This document shows positions 31,143-39,998 of a stretch of 64,000 nucleotides of DNA, one piece after another. The stretch is from positions 1 to 64,000 of the forward strand of contig CAMLSD010000007.1 of NCBI GenBank assembly GCA_946482595.1, given 5' to 3'. The notes under the pieces were generated by a model, which saw only the letters and a list, made by a program, of their open reading frames with translations, was not told the DNA's origin and ran no database searches. The stretch comes from an uncultured Comamonadaceae bacterium (GTDB lineage: Bacteria; Pseudomonadota; Gammaproteobacteria; Burkholderiales; Burkholderiaceae). A program made the translations under genes and the position numbers. The first letter of the stretch is position 1. Every line of letters begins with the position of its first letter.

Positions 31143-31985
31143 TCAGGCCTTCTTCTGCTCGAGCAGGAAGTTCGCGCCGTCGAACTGCGCCAGGCGCTGG
31201 GTCAGCCAGGGCATCAGGGCCTCCAGCGTGTCGTGCAGCACCCAGGGCGGGTTGATCACGAACATGCCGCTGCCCATCAGGCCGAATCCGCGCTCGACCG
31301 GCTGCTGCACCGTCATGCGCACATGCAGCCAGCCCTTGGGGGCCGAGCCCTTCAGGCGCTGCGCGAGCTGCTGCGCCTCCAGGCGCTGCACATGCGGGTA
31401 CCACACCATGATCACGCACTCTGAAAACCGCGACAGCGCGTCGCGCACGGCGGTCAGCACCTTGGCATAGTCGGTCTTGATCTCGTAGGGCGGGTCCATC
31501 AGCACCACCCCGCGGCGTGACGGCGGTGGCAACTGGCTCTTCAGCGCGGCGAATCCGTCGGCGTGATGCACTTCGGTATGCGGCTGGGACCCCAGGTGGG
31601 CGGCCAGCAGCTTGTGGTCGGTGGGGTGCAGCTCGAACAGGCGCAGGCGGTCCTGCGGGCGCAGCACCTGCAGCGCGATCTCCGGCGAGCCGGGGTAGTG
31701 GCGCAGGTGGCCGTCGGGGTTGTACTGGGCCACCACGTTCACATAGTCGGCTACCGGTTCGGGCAGGTCATCAAAGCCCCACAGGCGGGCAATGCCTTCC
31801 TCGAATTCGGCGTTCTGCTGGGCGTGGCGCCCCTGCAGCTTGTAGCCGCCGGCACCGGCATGGGTGTCGATCAGCCAGTAGGGCTTGTCCTTTTCGCCCA
31901 TGTAGCGCAGCACCTGGATCATGACCAGGTGTTTCAGGACATCGGCGTGGTTGCCCGCGTGGAAGGCATGGCGGTAGGCGAGCAT
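31143..31985 (-). CDS. rlmJ: 23S rRNA (adenine-2030-N6)-methyltransferase RlmJ
   Basis: The 280-aa protein carries L-A-Y-R-H-A-F-H-A-G-N-H-A-D-V-L-K-H at the N-terminus, the RlmJ signature. G-V-V-L-M-D-P-P-Y-E is motif IV, whose DPPY residues flip and methylate adenine. It methylates A2030 of 23S rRNA. Length and both termini match the family. Confidence 0.95.
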   Translation of the reverse strand: MLAYRHAFHAGNHADVLKHLVMIQVLRYMGEKDKPYWLIDTHAGAGGYKLQGRHAQQNAEFEEGIARLWGFDDLPEPVADYVNVVAQYNPDGHLRHYPGSPEIALQVLRPQDRLRLFELHPTDHKLLAAHLGSQPHTEVHHADGFAALKSQLPPPSRRGVVLMDPPYEIKTDYAKVLTAVRDALSRFSECVIMVWYPHVQRLEAQQLAQRLKGSAPKGWLHVRMTVQQPVERGFGLMGSGMFVINPPWVLHDTLEALMPWLTQRLAQFDGANFLLEQKKA

Positions 31986-32078
31986 GGTGTGTGGCGCAGT
32001 TCGGTTGAGGGCCGCGCAGCGGAGCAGGCGGCACGTCTGGACCGCCCACTTTAACCGCTGGCCGTGCCGGCGTGTCCT

Positions 32079-33977
32079 TCAGGTGGCCAGCAACCCGCCG
32101 ACCCGCTCGCGCAGCAGCTCCGGCGTGACGGCCTGGGGCGCGACGGCTTCGCCGGCCACCAACCCCACGCGGCTGAGCAGCCCGCGGCGGAACGGCCGCA
32201 CCATGGCCTTGCCGTCCTCGACCCGCGAGAAGTACGAGCCCCAGAGGTTCTGCAGCGCCACCGGCACCACCGGCACCGGCACGCGCTCCAGGATCTTCAT
32301 GATGCCGCCCTTGAATTCCTGCAGCTTGCCGTCGCGCGTGATCGCGCCTTCGGGGAAGATGCACAGCAGCTGGCCGTCGCGCAGCACCTCCTCGGCACGG
32401 CGGAAGGCGTTGTCGTAGGTCACCGGGTCGTCCTTCTGGGGTGCGATCGGGATGGCCTTGGCCAGGCGGAACAGGGCACCCAGCACCGGCAGCCTGAAGA
32501 TCTTGTGGTCCATGATGAACACGATGGGCCGCGGGCTGGCGGCCATCAGCAGGATGGCGTCGACGAAGCTCACGTGGTTGCACACCAGCACGGCAGCCCC
32601 GTGCACCGGAATGTGCTCGTCGCCGCGCACCTTGAAGCGGTAGATGCAGCGTGACGCCAGGAAGGCGATGAAGCGCAGCAGGTACTCCGGCACCAGCAGG
32701 AAGATGTAGGCGCCCACCAGCGCATTGAGCAGGCCCACCACCAGGAAGACCTGGGGGATGCTCAGGCCCAGCATCAGCAGCCCGCCGGCCAGGATGGCGC
32801 TGGCGATCATGAACAGCGCATTGAGGATGTTGTTGGCGGCGATGATGCGGGCGCGGTGGCTGGGCTGCGCGCGCAGCTGGATCAGCGCATACATCGGCAC
32901 GCTGTACAGGCCGGCGCTCAGGCTGAGCAGCAGCAGGTCGATCATGACCCGCCAGTGGCCGGGCTGGGCCACGAACCCCGACAGCGTCCAGGTCACGCCG
33001 CCAGGCAGGCTGCGCGAGGCGAAGTACAGGTCGATCGCGAACACCGACATGCCGAAGGCACCCACTGGCACCAGGCCGATCTCGACATGGCGCCGCGACA
33101 TGGTCTCGCACAGCAGCGAGCCCACACCGATGCCCACCGAAAACACCACCAGCAGCAGCGAGGCCACCTGCTCGTTGCCGTGCAACACCTCCTTGGCGAA
33201 CGACGGGAACTGCGACAGGAAGATCGCGCCGAAAAACCACATCCACGAGATGCCCAGGATGGAGCGGAACACCGCAACGCTTTCACCGGCGAGCTTGAGG
33301 TTGCGCCAGGTTTCGGACACCGGGTTCCAGTTGACCTTCAGCCCGGGGTCGGTGGCCGGGGAGCTGGGCACGTAGTGCGCCGTGGCCCGGCCCAGCACGG
33401 CCAGGGCCACACAGGCGCCGGCCACCCAGGTGGCGCCGGTCTCGGGGATGTCGATCAGCACACCGCCGGCCACATTGCCCAGCAGGATGGCCACAAAGGT
33501 GCCCATCTCGACCATGCCGTTGCCGCCGGTCAGCTCGCGTTCGTTCAGATGCTGCGGCAGGTAGGCGTACTTCACCGGGCCGAACAGCGTGGAATGCAGG
33601 CCCATCAGGAACACGCAGCCCAGCAGCACCGGGATCTGCTGGACCATGAAGGCCCAGCTGGCCAGCAGCATGATGGCGATCTCCAGCCACTTCACGAAGC
33701 GGATCAGCATGGCCTTGTCGTACTTGTCGGCCAGCTGGCCGCTGGTGGCCGAAAACAGCAGGAAGGGCAGGATGAAGACCGCACCGATCACCAGGCCGGC
33801 CAGCGACGGTGCCATCCAGGCCACCTGCACCTTGTAGGTGACCAGCACCGTGAAGGCGAACTTGAACAGGTTGTCATTGCCGGCACCCAGGAACTGGGTC
33901 CAGAAGAAGGGCGCGAAGCGGCGCTGTCCCAGCAGCGCGAACTGGCTCGGATGGCCATGGGGGGTACTGGAACTCAC
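32079..33977 (-). CDS. LplT-PlsC fusion: lysophospholipid flippase with acyltransferase
   Basis: The 632-aa protein has an N-terminal MFS half (about residues 15-420, 11-12 helices) beginning F-F-W-T-Q-F-L-G-A-G-N-D-N-L-F-K as in LplT. It is fused to a PlsC acyltransferase (about 435-625) with N-H-V-S-F-V-D-A (the HX4D catalytic block) and F-P-E-G-A-I-T. Such fusions flip lysophospholipids inward and re-acylate them. In E. coli the parts are separate (LplT and Aas). The Aas ligase domain is absent here. Confidence 0.9.
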   Translation of the reverse strand: MSSSTPHGHPSQFALLGQRRFAPFFWTQFLGAGNDNLFKFAFTVLVTYKVQVAWMAPSLAGLVIGAVFILPFLLFSATSGQLADKYDKAMLIRFVKWLEIAIMLLASWAFMVQQIPVLLGCVFLMGLHSTLFGPVKYAYLPQHLNERELTGGNGMVEMGTFVAILLGNVAGGVLIDIPETGATWVAGACVALAVLGRATAHYVPSSPATDPGLKVNWNPVSETWRNLKLAGESVAVFRSILGISWMWFFGAIFLSQFPSFAKEVLHGNEQVASLLLVVFSVGIGVGSLLCETMSRRHVEIGLVPVGAFGMSVFAIDLYFASRSLPGGVTWTLSGFVAQPGHWRVMIDLLLLSLSAGLYSVPMYALIQLRAQPSHRARIIAANNILNALFMIASAILAGGLLMLGLSIPQVFLVVGLLNALVGAYIFLLVPEYLLRFIAFLASRCIYRFKVRGDEHIPVHGAAVLVCNHVSFVDAILLMAASPRPIVFIMDHKIFRLPVLGALFRLAKAIPIAPQKDDPVTYDNAFRRAEEVLRDGQLLCIFPEGAITRDGKLQEFKGGIMKILERVPVPVVPVALQNLWGSYFSRVEDGKAMVRPFRRGLLSRVGLVAGEAVAPQAVTPELLRERVGGLLAT

Positions 33978-34080
33978 GGTCTCCTCCGTTGCAGATGGGG
34001 GTGTCGCATGCCTGCGTTCGTCTTGTGCTGCGCGCCGACTCTACCGGAAGGCAGCGCGGCTGCGTAGGGCGCGCCGGCGT

Positions 34081-35334
34081 TCAGGCGCTGGATGCGCTGA
34101 AGTGCTGCCGGGTCTCGAACACGCAGTTCGCCAGCCCCTGCGTTCCCAGCCGCAGCGAGCGCTTGAGCACGAAGTCGGCCAGCAGCGGGTTGTGCTCGCG
34201 CAGGCGGTCGATCAGCGCGGCGGTGGCCGCGTCGAGCAGCCCGGCCTGCACGAGGCGCTGGCTGGAATGCAGCGGCATCACACCGGGCAGCGGATGGTCG
34301 CTGCCATGCAGCAGGCGCGGATGCCAGTCGGGCCGGGCCAGCAGCGTTCGCCAGACGGCCGGCGTGCGGTTGGCCTGGAACACCGCGGAGACGTCGCCCA
34401 GCAGCAGGGCGGCCCACTCGGGCTCGTCCATCAGGCGCGCCCACAGCGAAAAGGCGCTGCGCCAGGGCTGGCTGCGTTGATCGAGGTCGCGCGCGCGGCC
34501 CAGCGACGCGGCGTGCGCCACGATCACCCGCACCCCGTGGCGCAGCGGCTCGCGCACCAGCAGCGGGTTGCCGAACTCGTGCATGCGCGCACCGGGCACG
34601 GCCTTCTCTTCGCCGCAGTGCACGATCAGCGGCAGGCCGCTGCGTGCCAGGGCGTCGTAGAACGGCCGGCAGCGGCGTGCCCGCAGGTCGATGTTCATCG
34701 CCCCGGGCAGCCACTTGACGGCGACCGCTCCGCCGGCCTGCGCGGTGCTCAGTCGCTGCAGCGCATCGGCGCGATAGGGGTGGATCGACGCGACCCAGGC
34801 AAAACGATCCGGCCGCGACTGGGCGATGCGGGCGGCATAGCGATCGGGCACGTGGAAGGTGGTCCAGTCGGGACACTCGCGGGCCTGATCGTCCAGGGCG
34901 TGGTCGAAGGCGAACAGGCACCAGCGCGCACCGGCCGGAAAGTCTTCGGTCAGGCGGTGCAGCTGGTCGACGTAGGCGCGGTCGATCGAGGCGCTGTCCG
35001 GTGCGACGCAGGCGGCGTTCATGATGGCGTGGCGACGCATCACCTCGCCGGGGTGCCACCATTGATGCATGTGGGCATGCACCGTGCAGCCGGAGCCGCT
35101 GTCGCCGGTGCCCAGCAGGTGCGCATGCACGTCCCAGACAGCGGTGGCGTCCAAGCCGTCCCAGGCGGCGCGCACGCGCTCATGCTGAGCCAGCTCGGGC
35201 GGCAGCGTGCCGCGACAGGGGTTGCGCAGCCGACCCGCACCGCTCGCCGCGCCCACGGCCGTGAACAGCCCGGCCACGGCCGCGGCGCCGCAGCACAGTG
35301 CGCGCCGCCGCGTCCAGCCGATGCCGGCGCTCAT
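34081..35334 (-). CDS. Tat-exported amidohydrolase-family protein
   Basis: The 417-aa protein begins with a twin-arginine-type signal (W-T-R-R-R-A-L-C-C-G). The metal-dependent hydrolase core shows V-W-D-V-H-A-H-L (HxH), L-I-V-H-C-G-E-E, V-I-V-A-H-A-A-S and H-G-S-D-H-P-L-P (metal-binding Asp). It resembles amidohydrolase-2 (ACMSD-like) enzymes; the substrate is unknown. Its ATG overlaps the DUF2145 stop (ATGA, 35331-35334), so the two exported proteins are made together. Confidence 0.8.
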   Translation of the reverse strand: MSAGIGWTRRRALCCGAAAVAGLFTAVGAASGAGRLRNPCRGTLPPELAQHERVRAAWDGLDATAVWDVHAHLLGTGDSGSGCTVHAHMHQWWHPGEVMRRHAIMNAACVAPDSASIDRAYVDQLHRLTEDFPAGARWCLFAFDHALDDQARECPDWTTFHVPDRYAARIAQSRPDRFAWVASIHPYRADALQRLSTAQAGGAVAVKWLPGAMNIDLRARRCRPFYDALARSGLPLIVHCGEEKAVPGARMHEFGNPLLVREPLRHGVRVIVAHAASLGRARDLDQRSQPWRSAFSLWARLMDEPEWAALLLGDVSAVFQANRTPAVWRTLLARPDWHPRLLHGSDHPLPGVMPLHSSQRLVQAGLLDAATAALIDRLREHNPLLADFVLKRSLRLGTQGLANCVFETRQHFSASSA

Positions 35335-36149
35335 CGCACCACCTGCACGCCGGTGCCCAGCCCGCTGGCCGGCAGCCACTGGAAGACCGAGTCGACGGTG
35401 ACGGTGTCGATGCGGCTGGCAAAGCGCTTCTCGTCGGGGTGATCGTCGAAGCTGATGTTGGCGGCGGTCACGCGTGCGCCCAGCCGTGTCAGCGTCGAGA
35501 TGCGCAACGTGGTGGGCTGGTAGCCCTTGAGCACCAGCCAGGCCTGGGCCTGCTTGCGGGTGCCGATGGCCGGGTCCATCGCATGGGCCAGGGTTTCGAT
35601 GGCCCACTGGTTGGACTGCTGGAAGCGCTGCGACCAGGGGTAGGCCACCATGTTGTAAGCCCGGGTGTGCATCACCGCGACGCGGTTGCGGTCGCTCAGC
35701 ACTTCCAGCAACCGGGCCTGGACCTCGGGCTTGAGCAGCGCGATGCCGGCCTCGTAGGCATGCAGGTCGTCGAGGAAGAACTCGCCCAGGCCCTGACGGT
35801 ACAGCGCCGCATCGGCGGTGCCGCACTGATTGAGCTTGTGCACCACCCGCCAGACGGTGGGCACCGGCTGATCGTCGCGCCACGGTCCGGGGGCGGTTTC
35901 GCGGTAGGCGAAGCCCAGGTGCGAGTAGCGCAGGCCGTAGCGGCTCAGGTCCTGGCCGACACGGGCGAGCACCACGACGTCCTGGTCGAGGCTGTCGAGC
36001 CGGCGGGCCACCCGCTCGGCCAGGGTGAAGCCACGTTCCATGGCCTGCACGGTGAGCGGCTTGTGTTCGCAGGTGCGGCCGGCCTGTGCGGTGCCCAGGC
36101 TCAGGGCCAGGGCGCAGGCGGCCAGCGTGGATCGTATCCAGGTGTTCAT
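35331..36149 (-). CDS. DUF2145 exported protein
   Basis: The 272-aa protein has a signal peptide (residues 1-22), then C-E-H-K-P-L-T-V-Q-A-M. It shows V-V-V-L-A-R-V-G-Q-D-L-S-R-Y-G-L-R-Y-S-H-L-G-F and Y-N-M-V-A-Y-P-W, hallmarks of DUF2145. The Y-S-H-L-G-F and later pattern recalls a permuted NlpC/P60-like fold, but this is uncertain. It overlaps the amidohydrolase gene by 4 bp and follows another exported-protein gene by 26 bp. Confidence 0.85.
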   Translation of the reverse strand: MNTWIRSTLAACALALSLGTAQAGRTCEHKPLTVQAMERGFTLAERVARRLDSLDQDVVVLARVGQDLSRYGLRYSHLGFAYRETAPGPWRDDQPVPTVWRVVHKLNQCGTADAALYRQGLGEFFLDDLHAYEAGIALLKPEVQARLLEVLSDRNRVAVMHTRAYNMVAYPWSQRFQQSNQWAIETLAHAMDPAIGTRKQAQAWLVLKGYQPTTLRISTLTRLGARVTAANISFDDHPDEKRFASRIDTVTVDSVFQWLPASGLGTGVQVVR

Positions 36150-36175
36150 GGTGAGGAAGGCCTCGTTCGCTGGGG

Positions 36176-36634
36176 TCAGTAGGTCAGGCGTTCGTTGTGC
36201 AGCAGGGCGCGCCCGATCTCGCTGGGGATGAAGGCGATGGCCTCGCCGGCGGCCGACAGCACCCAGCCGGCCGACAGCGCGGTCACGACCACCGCCGTGC
36301 CCACGCCGACCACCGAGGCTTCGGCCGCGCGGCCGCTGAAGCGCACGACGGCGCGGGTGCCGTCCGAGGCCCGCTCGAGCACCCACACGGTGCCGGTGGC
36401 CGAGGCCTCGACGGCGACCACGGTGAGCATCACGCCACCGGACAGCACCATGGCCGGTGCGGCGACCGACACCGCCACCGGCAGCGCAGACAGTGCGCTT
36501 GCTTCAGAGGCGGTTGAATGGGCTTGGGCGGTACGCAACGGGGCCAGCAGGGCCGCGGTGGCGGCCACTGCCAGCGCGGCGCCAACACAGAGGCGACGCA
36601 GCGCGGCCGACATCGAGGGGGTTGCAGTGGTCAT
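36176..36634 (-). CDS. exported Ala-rich hypothetical protein (152 aa)
   Basis: A signal peptide is followed by A-H-S-T-A-S-E-A-S. The mature part holds two long hydrophobic stretches (about residues 48-75 and 100-135), so it may be membrane embedded or a beta-rich surface protein. No family is recognised. The start at 36634 is chosen from the signal sequence. It is the upstream partner of the DUF2145-amidohydrolase pair, 26 bases apart. Confidence 0.6.
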   Translation of the reverse strand: MTTATPSMSAALRRLCVGAALAVAATAALLAPLRTAQAHSTASEASALSALPVAVSVAAPAMVLSGGVMLTVVAVEASATGTVWVLERASDGTRAVVRFSGRAAEASVVGVGTAVVVTALSAGWVLSAAGEAIAFIPSEIGRALLHNERLTY

Positions 36635-36726
36635 GACGAATCCTTGGTCAGTGTTGGGGAGGCGGCTGCGGCGCCTGGCGTCGCAGCGAGGGCGTCGGGG
36701 GCGCCAGGGCGATGCCCCGGCAGCGT

Positions 36727-37197
36727 TCATTCGTTGTCGCGGGCGGCGCGCAGCGCGGCACCCTGGGCGCGGGCTTCGAGCAGATCGGCCTCGTAGGCGT
36801 CGCGCAGCGTCTTGGCGAGCGTGAACACGGTGGAGATCAGGAACAGCCAGCACACACCGAGGTAGGCCTTGTAGGTCGGGTTGATGTCCATGCGGTACAG
36901 GCCCCAGCCGGTCAGGCTCATGGCCAGTGCAAAACCGCCCCACACGACCAGCTGCCACATGGGGGTGTCGACCTTGCGCGCCTGGTTGTCACGCACGAAC
37001 TTCGACAGCGCAAAGGCGGTGGACAGACAGAACACATACCCCATGAACATGAACGCGCGATCCAGGTCCTCGCCAGGCAGGTAGGCCAGGCCGGTGGCGC
37101 ACAGCGTGGCGGCCGTGCCGAAGGAGATCCAGACCTGGGCACGCCAGGCCTTGGTGTCGCGCTGGATGCGGGTCATGGTTGCGGGGGTGGTGTGCAT
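36727..37197 (-). CDS. YiaA/YiaB-family inner-membrane protein
   Basis: The 156-aa protein contains two copies of the YiaA/B two-helix unit: W-I-S-F-G-T-A-A-T-L-C-A-T-G-L-A-Y-L-P and L-A-M-S-L-T-G-W-G-L-Y-R-M. Each is followed by a second helix (F-M-F-M-G-Y-V-F-C-L-S-T-A-F and Y-L-G-V-C-W-L-F-L-I-S-T-V-F). The role is unknown. Starts at 37221 or 37176 are also possible; 37197 fits homologues best. Confidence 0.85.
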   Translation of the reverse strand: MHTTPATMTRIQRDTKAWRAQVWISFGTAATLCATGLAYLPGEDLDRAFMFMGYVFCLSTAFALSKFVRDNQARKVDTPMWQLVVWGGFALAMSLTGWGLYRMDINPTYKAYLGVCWLFLISTVFTLAKTLRDAYEADLLEARAQGAALRAARDNE

Positions 37198-37318
37198 GGT
37201 GTCAGCACGGTTGTTGAACATGGATGCATGTTCGGTGCTGGCCTGCAGAAGATCAACCAGACGGTACGCTGTGTCTTCTGGTTGGCTGCATGGTATCGCT
37301 TGAAGATACTGATGCCGG

Positions 37319-38182
37319 TCAGCCCCGGCGACTCAGGGTCTGGATCATCAGTGTTTCCATGGCCTGGGCCGCTGTCGATCGGCTGCTGGCGCGGCTGCGC
37401 ATCACGGCCACCTCCATCTCGGGCAGCGGGGGCAGACCGTGGCGGGTGTCCAGGATGGTCAGGCCGGCCGGCACGCTGCAGCGTGTGAGCGCCGCAATCG
37501 CCAGACCACTCTCGACGGCTGCGAGCTGGCCCGCCAGACTGGGGCTGTGATACACGAGGCGGAATGCGCGCTGCCTTGCCACCAGGGCGGCCACCGCCCC
37601 CTTGCGGGCCTGGCTGGCGGCCTCGTACACGGCCACGGGCAAGGGGTCGCGCCGCCAGACCTCGAACGCCGGGGCGCCCACCCATACCAGCGGCTCCCGG
37701 AACAGCAGCCGCCCCTGCGAGGCACGCTCGCGCGAGACCAGCGCCACGTCGACCTCACCGCGCCGCAACCGTGGCAGGAGCGCCGTCGACTGTTCGCATA
37801 CCAGTTCGATCTCGACCTGCGGGTGCTGGGCGGCAAAACCGCGCAGCACCGGCGTGAGGTAGGCCGCTGCATAGTCGTCGGGCACGCCCAGCGTGATGCG
37901 CCCGGACACCGTCGGGCCGTGCAACGCCTGCAGGGCTTCATGGTGGGCCTCCAGCAGGCGCCGGGCGTGCGGCAGCAACTGCTGCCCCGCTGCCGTCAGC
38001 GCCAGGTGGCGTGCATCGCGCGACAGCACCGGCTGGCCGACGGCCGCCTCCAGCTTCTTCAGCTGCATGCTCAGCGCCGACTGCGAGCGGAACACCCGAG
38101 GTGCCGCAGCCGTGAGTGAACCGGCATCGACCACGGCAACAAAGGCGCGCAGCCAGTCCAGCTGAAGATCGGTCGAGGCCAT
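37319..38182 (-). CDS. LysR-family transcriptional regulator
   Basis: The protein has an N-terminal winged helix (L-R-A-F-V-A-V-V-D-A-G-S-L-T-A-A-A) with S-Q-S-A-L-S-M-Q-L-K-K-L-E, then a LysR substrate domain (V-S-G-R-I-T-L-G-V-P-D-D-Y-A). It lies divergent to the EamA exporter across 85 bases and probably regulates it. The start at 38182 (M-A-S-T-D) is chosen; 38197 is possible. Confidence 0.85.
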   Translation of the reverse strand: MASTDLQLDWLRAFVAVVDAGSLTAAAPRVFRSQSALSMQLKKLEAAVGQPVLSRDARHLALTAAGQQLLPHARRLLEAHHEALQALHGPTVSGRITLGVPDDYAAAYLTPVLRGFAAQHPQVEIELVCEQSTALLPRLRRGEVDVALVSRERASQGRLLFREPLVWVGAPAFEVWRRDPLPVAVYEAASQARKGAVAALVARQRAFRLVYHSPSLAGQLAAVESGLAIAALTRCSVPAGLTILDTRHGLPPLPEMEVAVMRSRASSRSTAAQAMETLMIQTLSRRG

Positions 38183-38267
38183 GCGGGCTCCATGCATTCG
38201 TGAATCGAATGATTATTGTTGAATCTATTCGCTTTGCAGGATCATGCGCCGGCGGCACAGTGGCGTG

Positions 38268-39194
38268 ATGAAAACACCCACCACGCTGACCCTGACCCGG
38301 ATCGACGCCCAGGCCACCGACATGCTCGATCCACGCACCGGCCACGGCGTCGTGCTGATGACCCTCGGCGGGCTGCTGCTCGGCACCCTGGGTGTGTTTG
38401 TCGAGGAAGCCGGCCAGCACCCGCTGACGGCCGTGTGGTTCCGCTGTGCCTTCGGCCTGCTCGCGCTGTGCCTGTGGGGTGCCTGGCGTGGACGCTGGCA
38501 TGAACTGCGCCTGCCGCGCCGTGCCCTGGGCTGGGCGGTGGCCGCCGGGCTGCTGATGGTGCTCAACTGGGCACTGTTTTTTGCGGCGATCCAGCGCAGC
38601 TCGATCGCGGTGGCCACGGTGGCCTTCCATGTGCAGCCGGTCTGGGTGATGGCCTATGGCGTGCTGGTCCTGGGCGAGGCCGCGCCGGCGCGACGCTGGC
38701 TGGCGATCGGTGCGGCCCTGTGCGGCCTGGTGCTGGCCACCGGCCTGGTCGGGGCGGGTGCCGCGGATGCGGCCGGCCGCCCGGACTTCCTCTGGGGGGT
38801 GCTGCTGGCCGTGGGCGGGTCGCTGAGTTATGCGGCCGTGACGGTGATCGCCCATCGCGAACGGCAGATGGGTTCGTTCGCGCTGGCCTGGTGGCAGTGT
38901 GCGGTGGGGGCCCTGGTGCTGCTGGCCTGGCCGGTGTGGCACGGCTGGCCGGCCCCGGGGGCCGCCTGGGGCTGGCTGGCCGGACTGGGCGTGGTGCACA
39001 CGGGCCTGGCCTATGTGGTGCTGTATGCCGGCATGCAGCGGTTGACCCCCTCACGCATTGCGGTGCTGCAGTTCGTCTACCCGGTGGCGGCCATCGTGTT
39101 CGACGCCTTGGCTTACGGCCGATGGCTGGGCCCCGTACAGGTGGTGGGGGTGGTGGTGATGGGCGTGGCGCTGTGGGCCGCGCGGGGGCGGTAG
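38268..39194 (+). CDS. EamA-family (DMT) transporter
   Basis: The 308-aa protein has ten predicted helices in two EamA repeats, with V-W-F-R-C-A-F-G-L-L-A-L in the first and L-Q-F-V-Y-P-V-A-A-I-V-F-D-A-L-A-Y-G in the second. The family exports metabolites or drugs; the substrate is unknown. It is divergently paired with a LysR gene. The start at 38268 is better placed than 38244. Confidence 0.9.
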   Translation: MKTPTTLTLTRIDAQATDMLDPRTGHGVVLMTLGGLLLGTLGVFVEEAGQHPLTAVWFRCAFGLLALCLWGAWRGRWHELRLPRRALGWAVAAGLLMVLNWALFFAAIQRSSIAVATVAFHVQPVWVMAYGVLVLGEAAPARRWLAIGAALCGLVLATGLVGAGAADAAGRPDFLWGVLLAVGGSLSYAAVTVIAHRERQMGSFALAWWQCAVGALVLLAWPVWHGWPAPGAAWGWLAGLGVVHTGLAYVVLYAGMQRLTPSRIAVLQFVYPVAAIVFDALAYGRWLGPVQVVGVVVMGVALWAARGR

Positions 39195-39203
39195 CATGCG
39201 GGC

Positions 39204-39944
39204 ATGAGCACCACCCTGGATCTCGTGCAGGCGCTGAAGGCTGAACTCAAGGCCGCCGGCATCACCTATGCCGAGCTGGCGCCCCGGCTGGGCATGGCCG
39301 AGTCCAGCATCAAGCGCATCTTCGCCAAGGGCGACATGCCGCTGTCGCGCGTGGACGAGATCTGCCGCATCCTCAAGATCGACTTTGCCGACCTGGCCCG
39401 CAAGGTGGCCGACGCCCAGCCCCTGCGGCGCGAGCTCACGCTGGACCAGGAAAAGGCCGTGATCGCCGACCGCCGCCTGCTGCTGATGGCGATCTGCTGC
39501 CTGAGCCAGTGGACACTCGACCAGATCCTGGCGACCTACACGCTCACCGAGGCGCAGGGCGTGCAGTACCTGGCCCAGCTCGACCGCCTGGGCATCATCG
39601 AACTCAAGCCGATGAACCGCTACCGCCTGAAGGTCGCGAAAGGCTTCCGCTGGCGACCCCACGGCCCGGTGATGCAGTACTTCCGCGAGCATGTGGTGGA
39701 CGACTACTACAGCGGCGGCTTCGACGGAGACGGCGAAATGCTCACCCTGGTGCACGGCTCGATCGGCAAGAGCCTCGCGGGCCTCTTCAATGAGCGGCTG
39801 CAGCGCGTGGCGCAGGACTTCGCCACCCAGCACCTGGCCGACCAGAAGCTGCCCGCCGACCAGCGCATGCCCTACACCCTGCTGATCGGGATGCGGTCCT
39901 GGCTGTTTGCGGCCTTTCGTGACCTGAAACGCACACCGGGTTGA
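39204..39944 (+). CDS. XRE-family transcriptional regulator (246 aa)
   Basis: An N-terminal Cro/C1-type helix-turn-helix spans about residues 8-60 (I-T-Y-A-E-L-A-P-R-L-G-M-A-E-S-S-I-K-R-I-F-A-K-G). The long C-terminal part contains an L-D-R-L-G-I-I-E-L segment, possibly a second winged helix. The ligand is unknown. It starts ten bases after the EamA gene and may be expressed with it. Confidence 0.85.
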   Translation: MSTTLDLVQALKAELKAAGITYAELAPRLGMAESSIKRIFAKGDMPLSRVDEICRILKIDFADLARKVADAQPLRRELTLDQEKAVIADRRLLLMAICCLSQWTLDQILATYTLTEAQGVQYLAQLDRLGIIELKPMNRYRLKVAKGFRWRPHGPVMQYFREHVVDDYYSGGFDGDGEMLTLVHGSIGKSLAGLFNERLQRVAQDFATQHLADQKLPADQRMPYTLLIGMRSWLFAAFRDLKRTPG

Positions 39945-39998
39945 GCGGCCACAAGGCCCTTCAGATTCGCTTCATGTTCGGCGCGTCCAATGCGCGCC

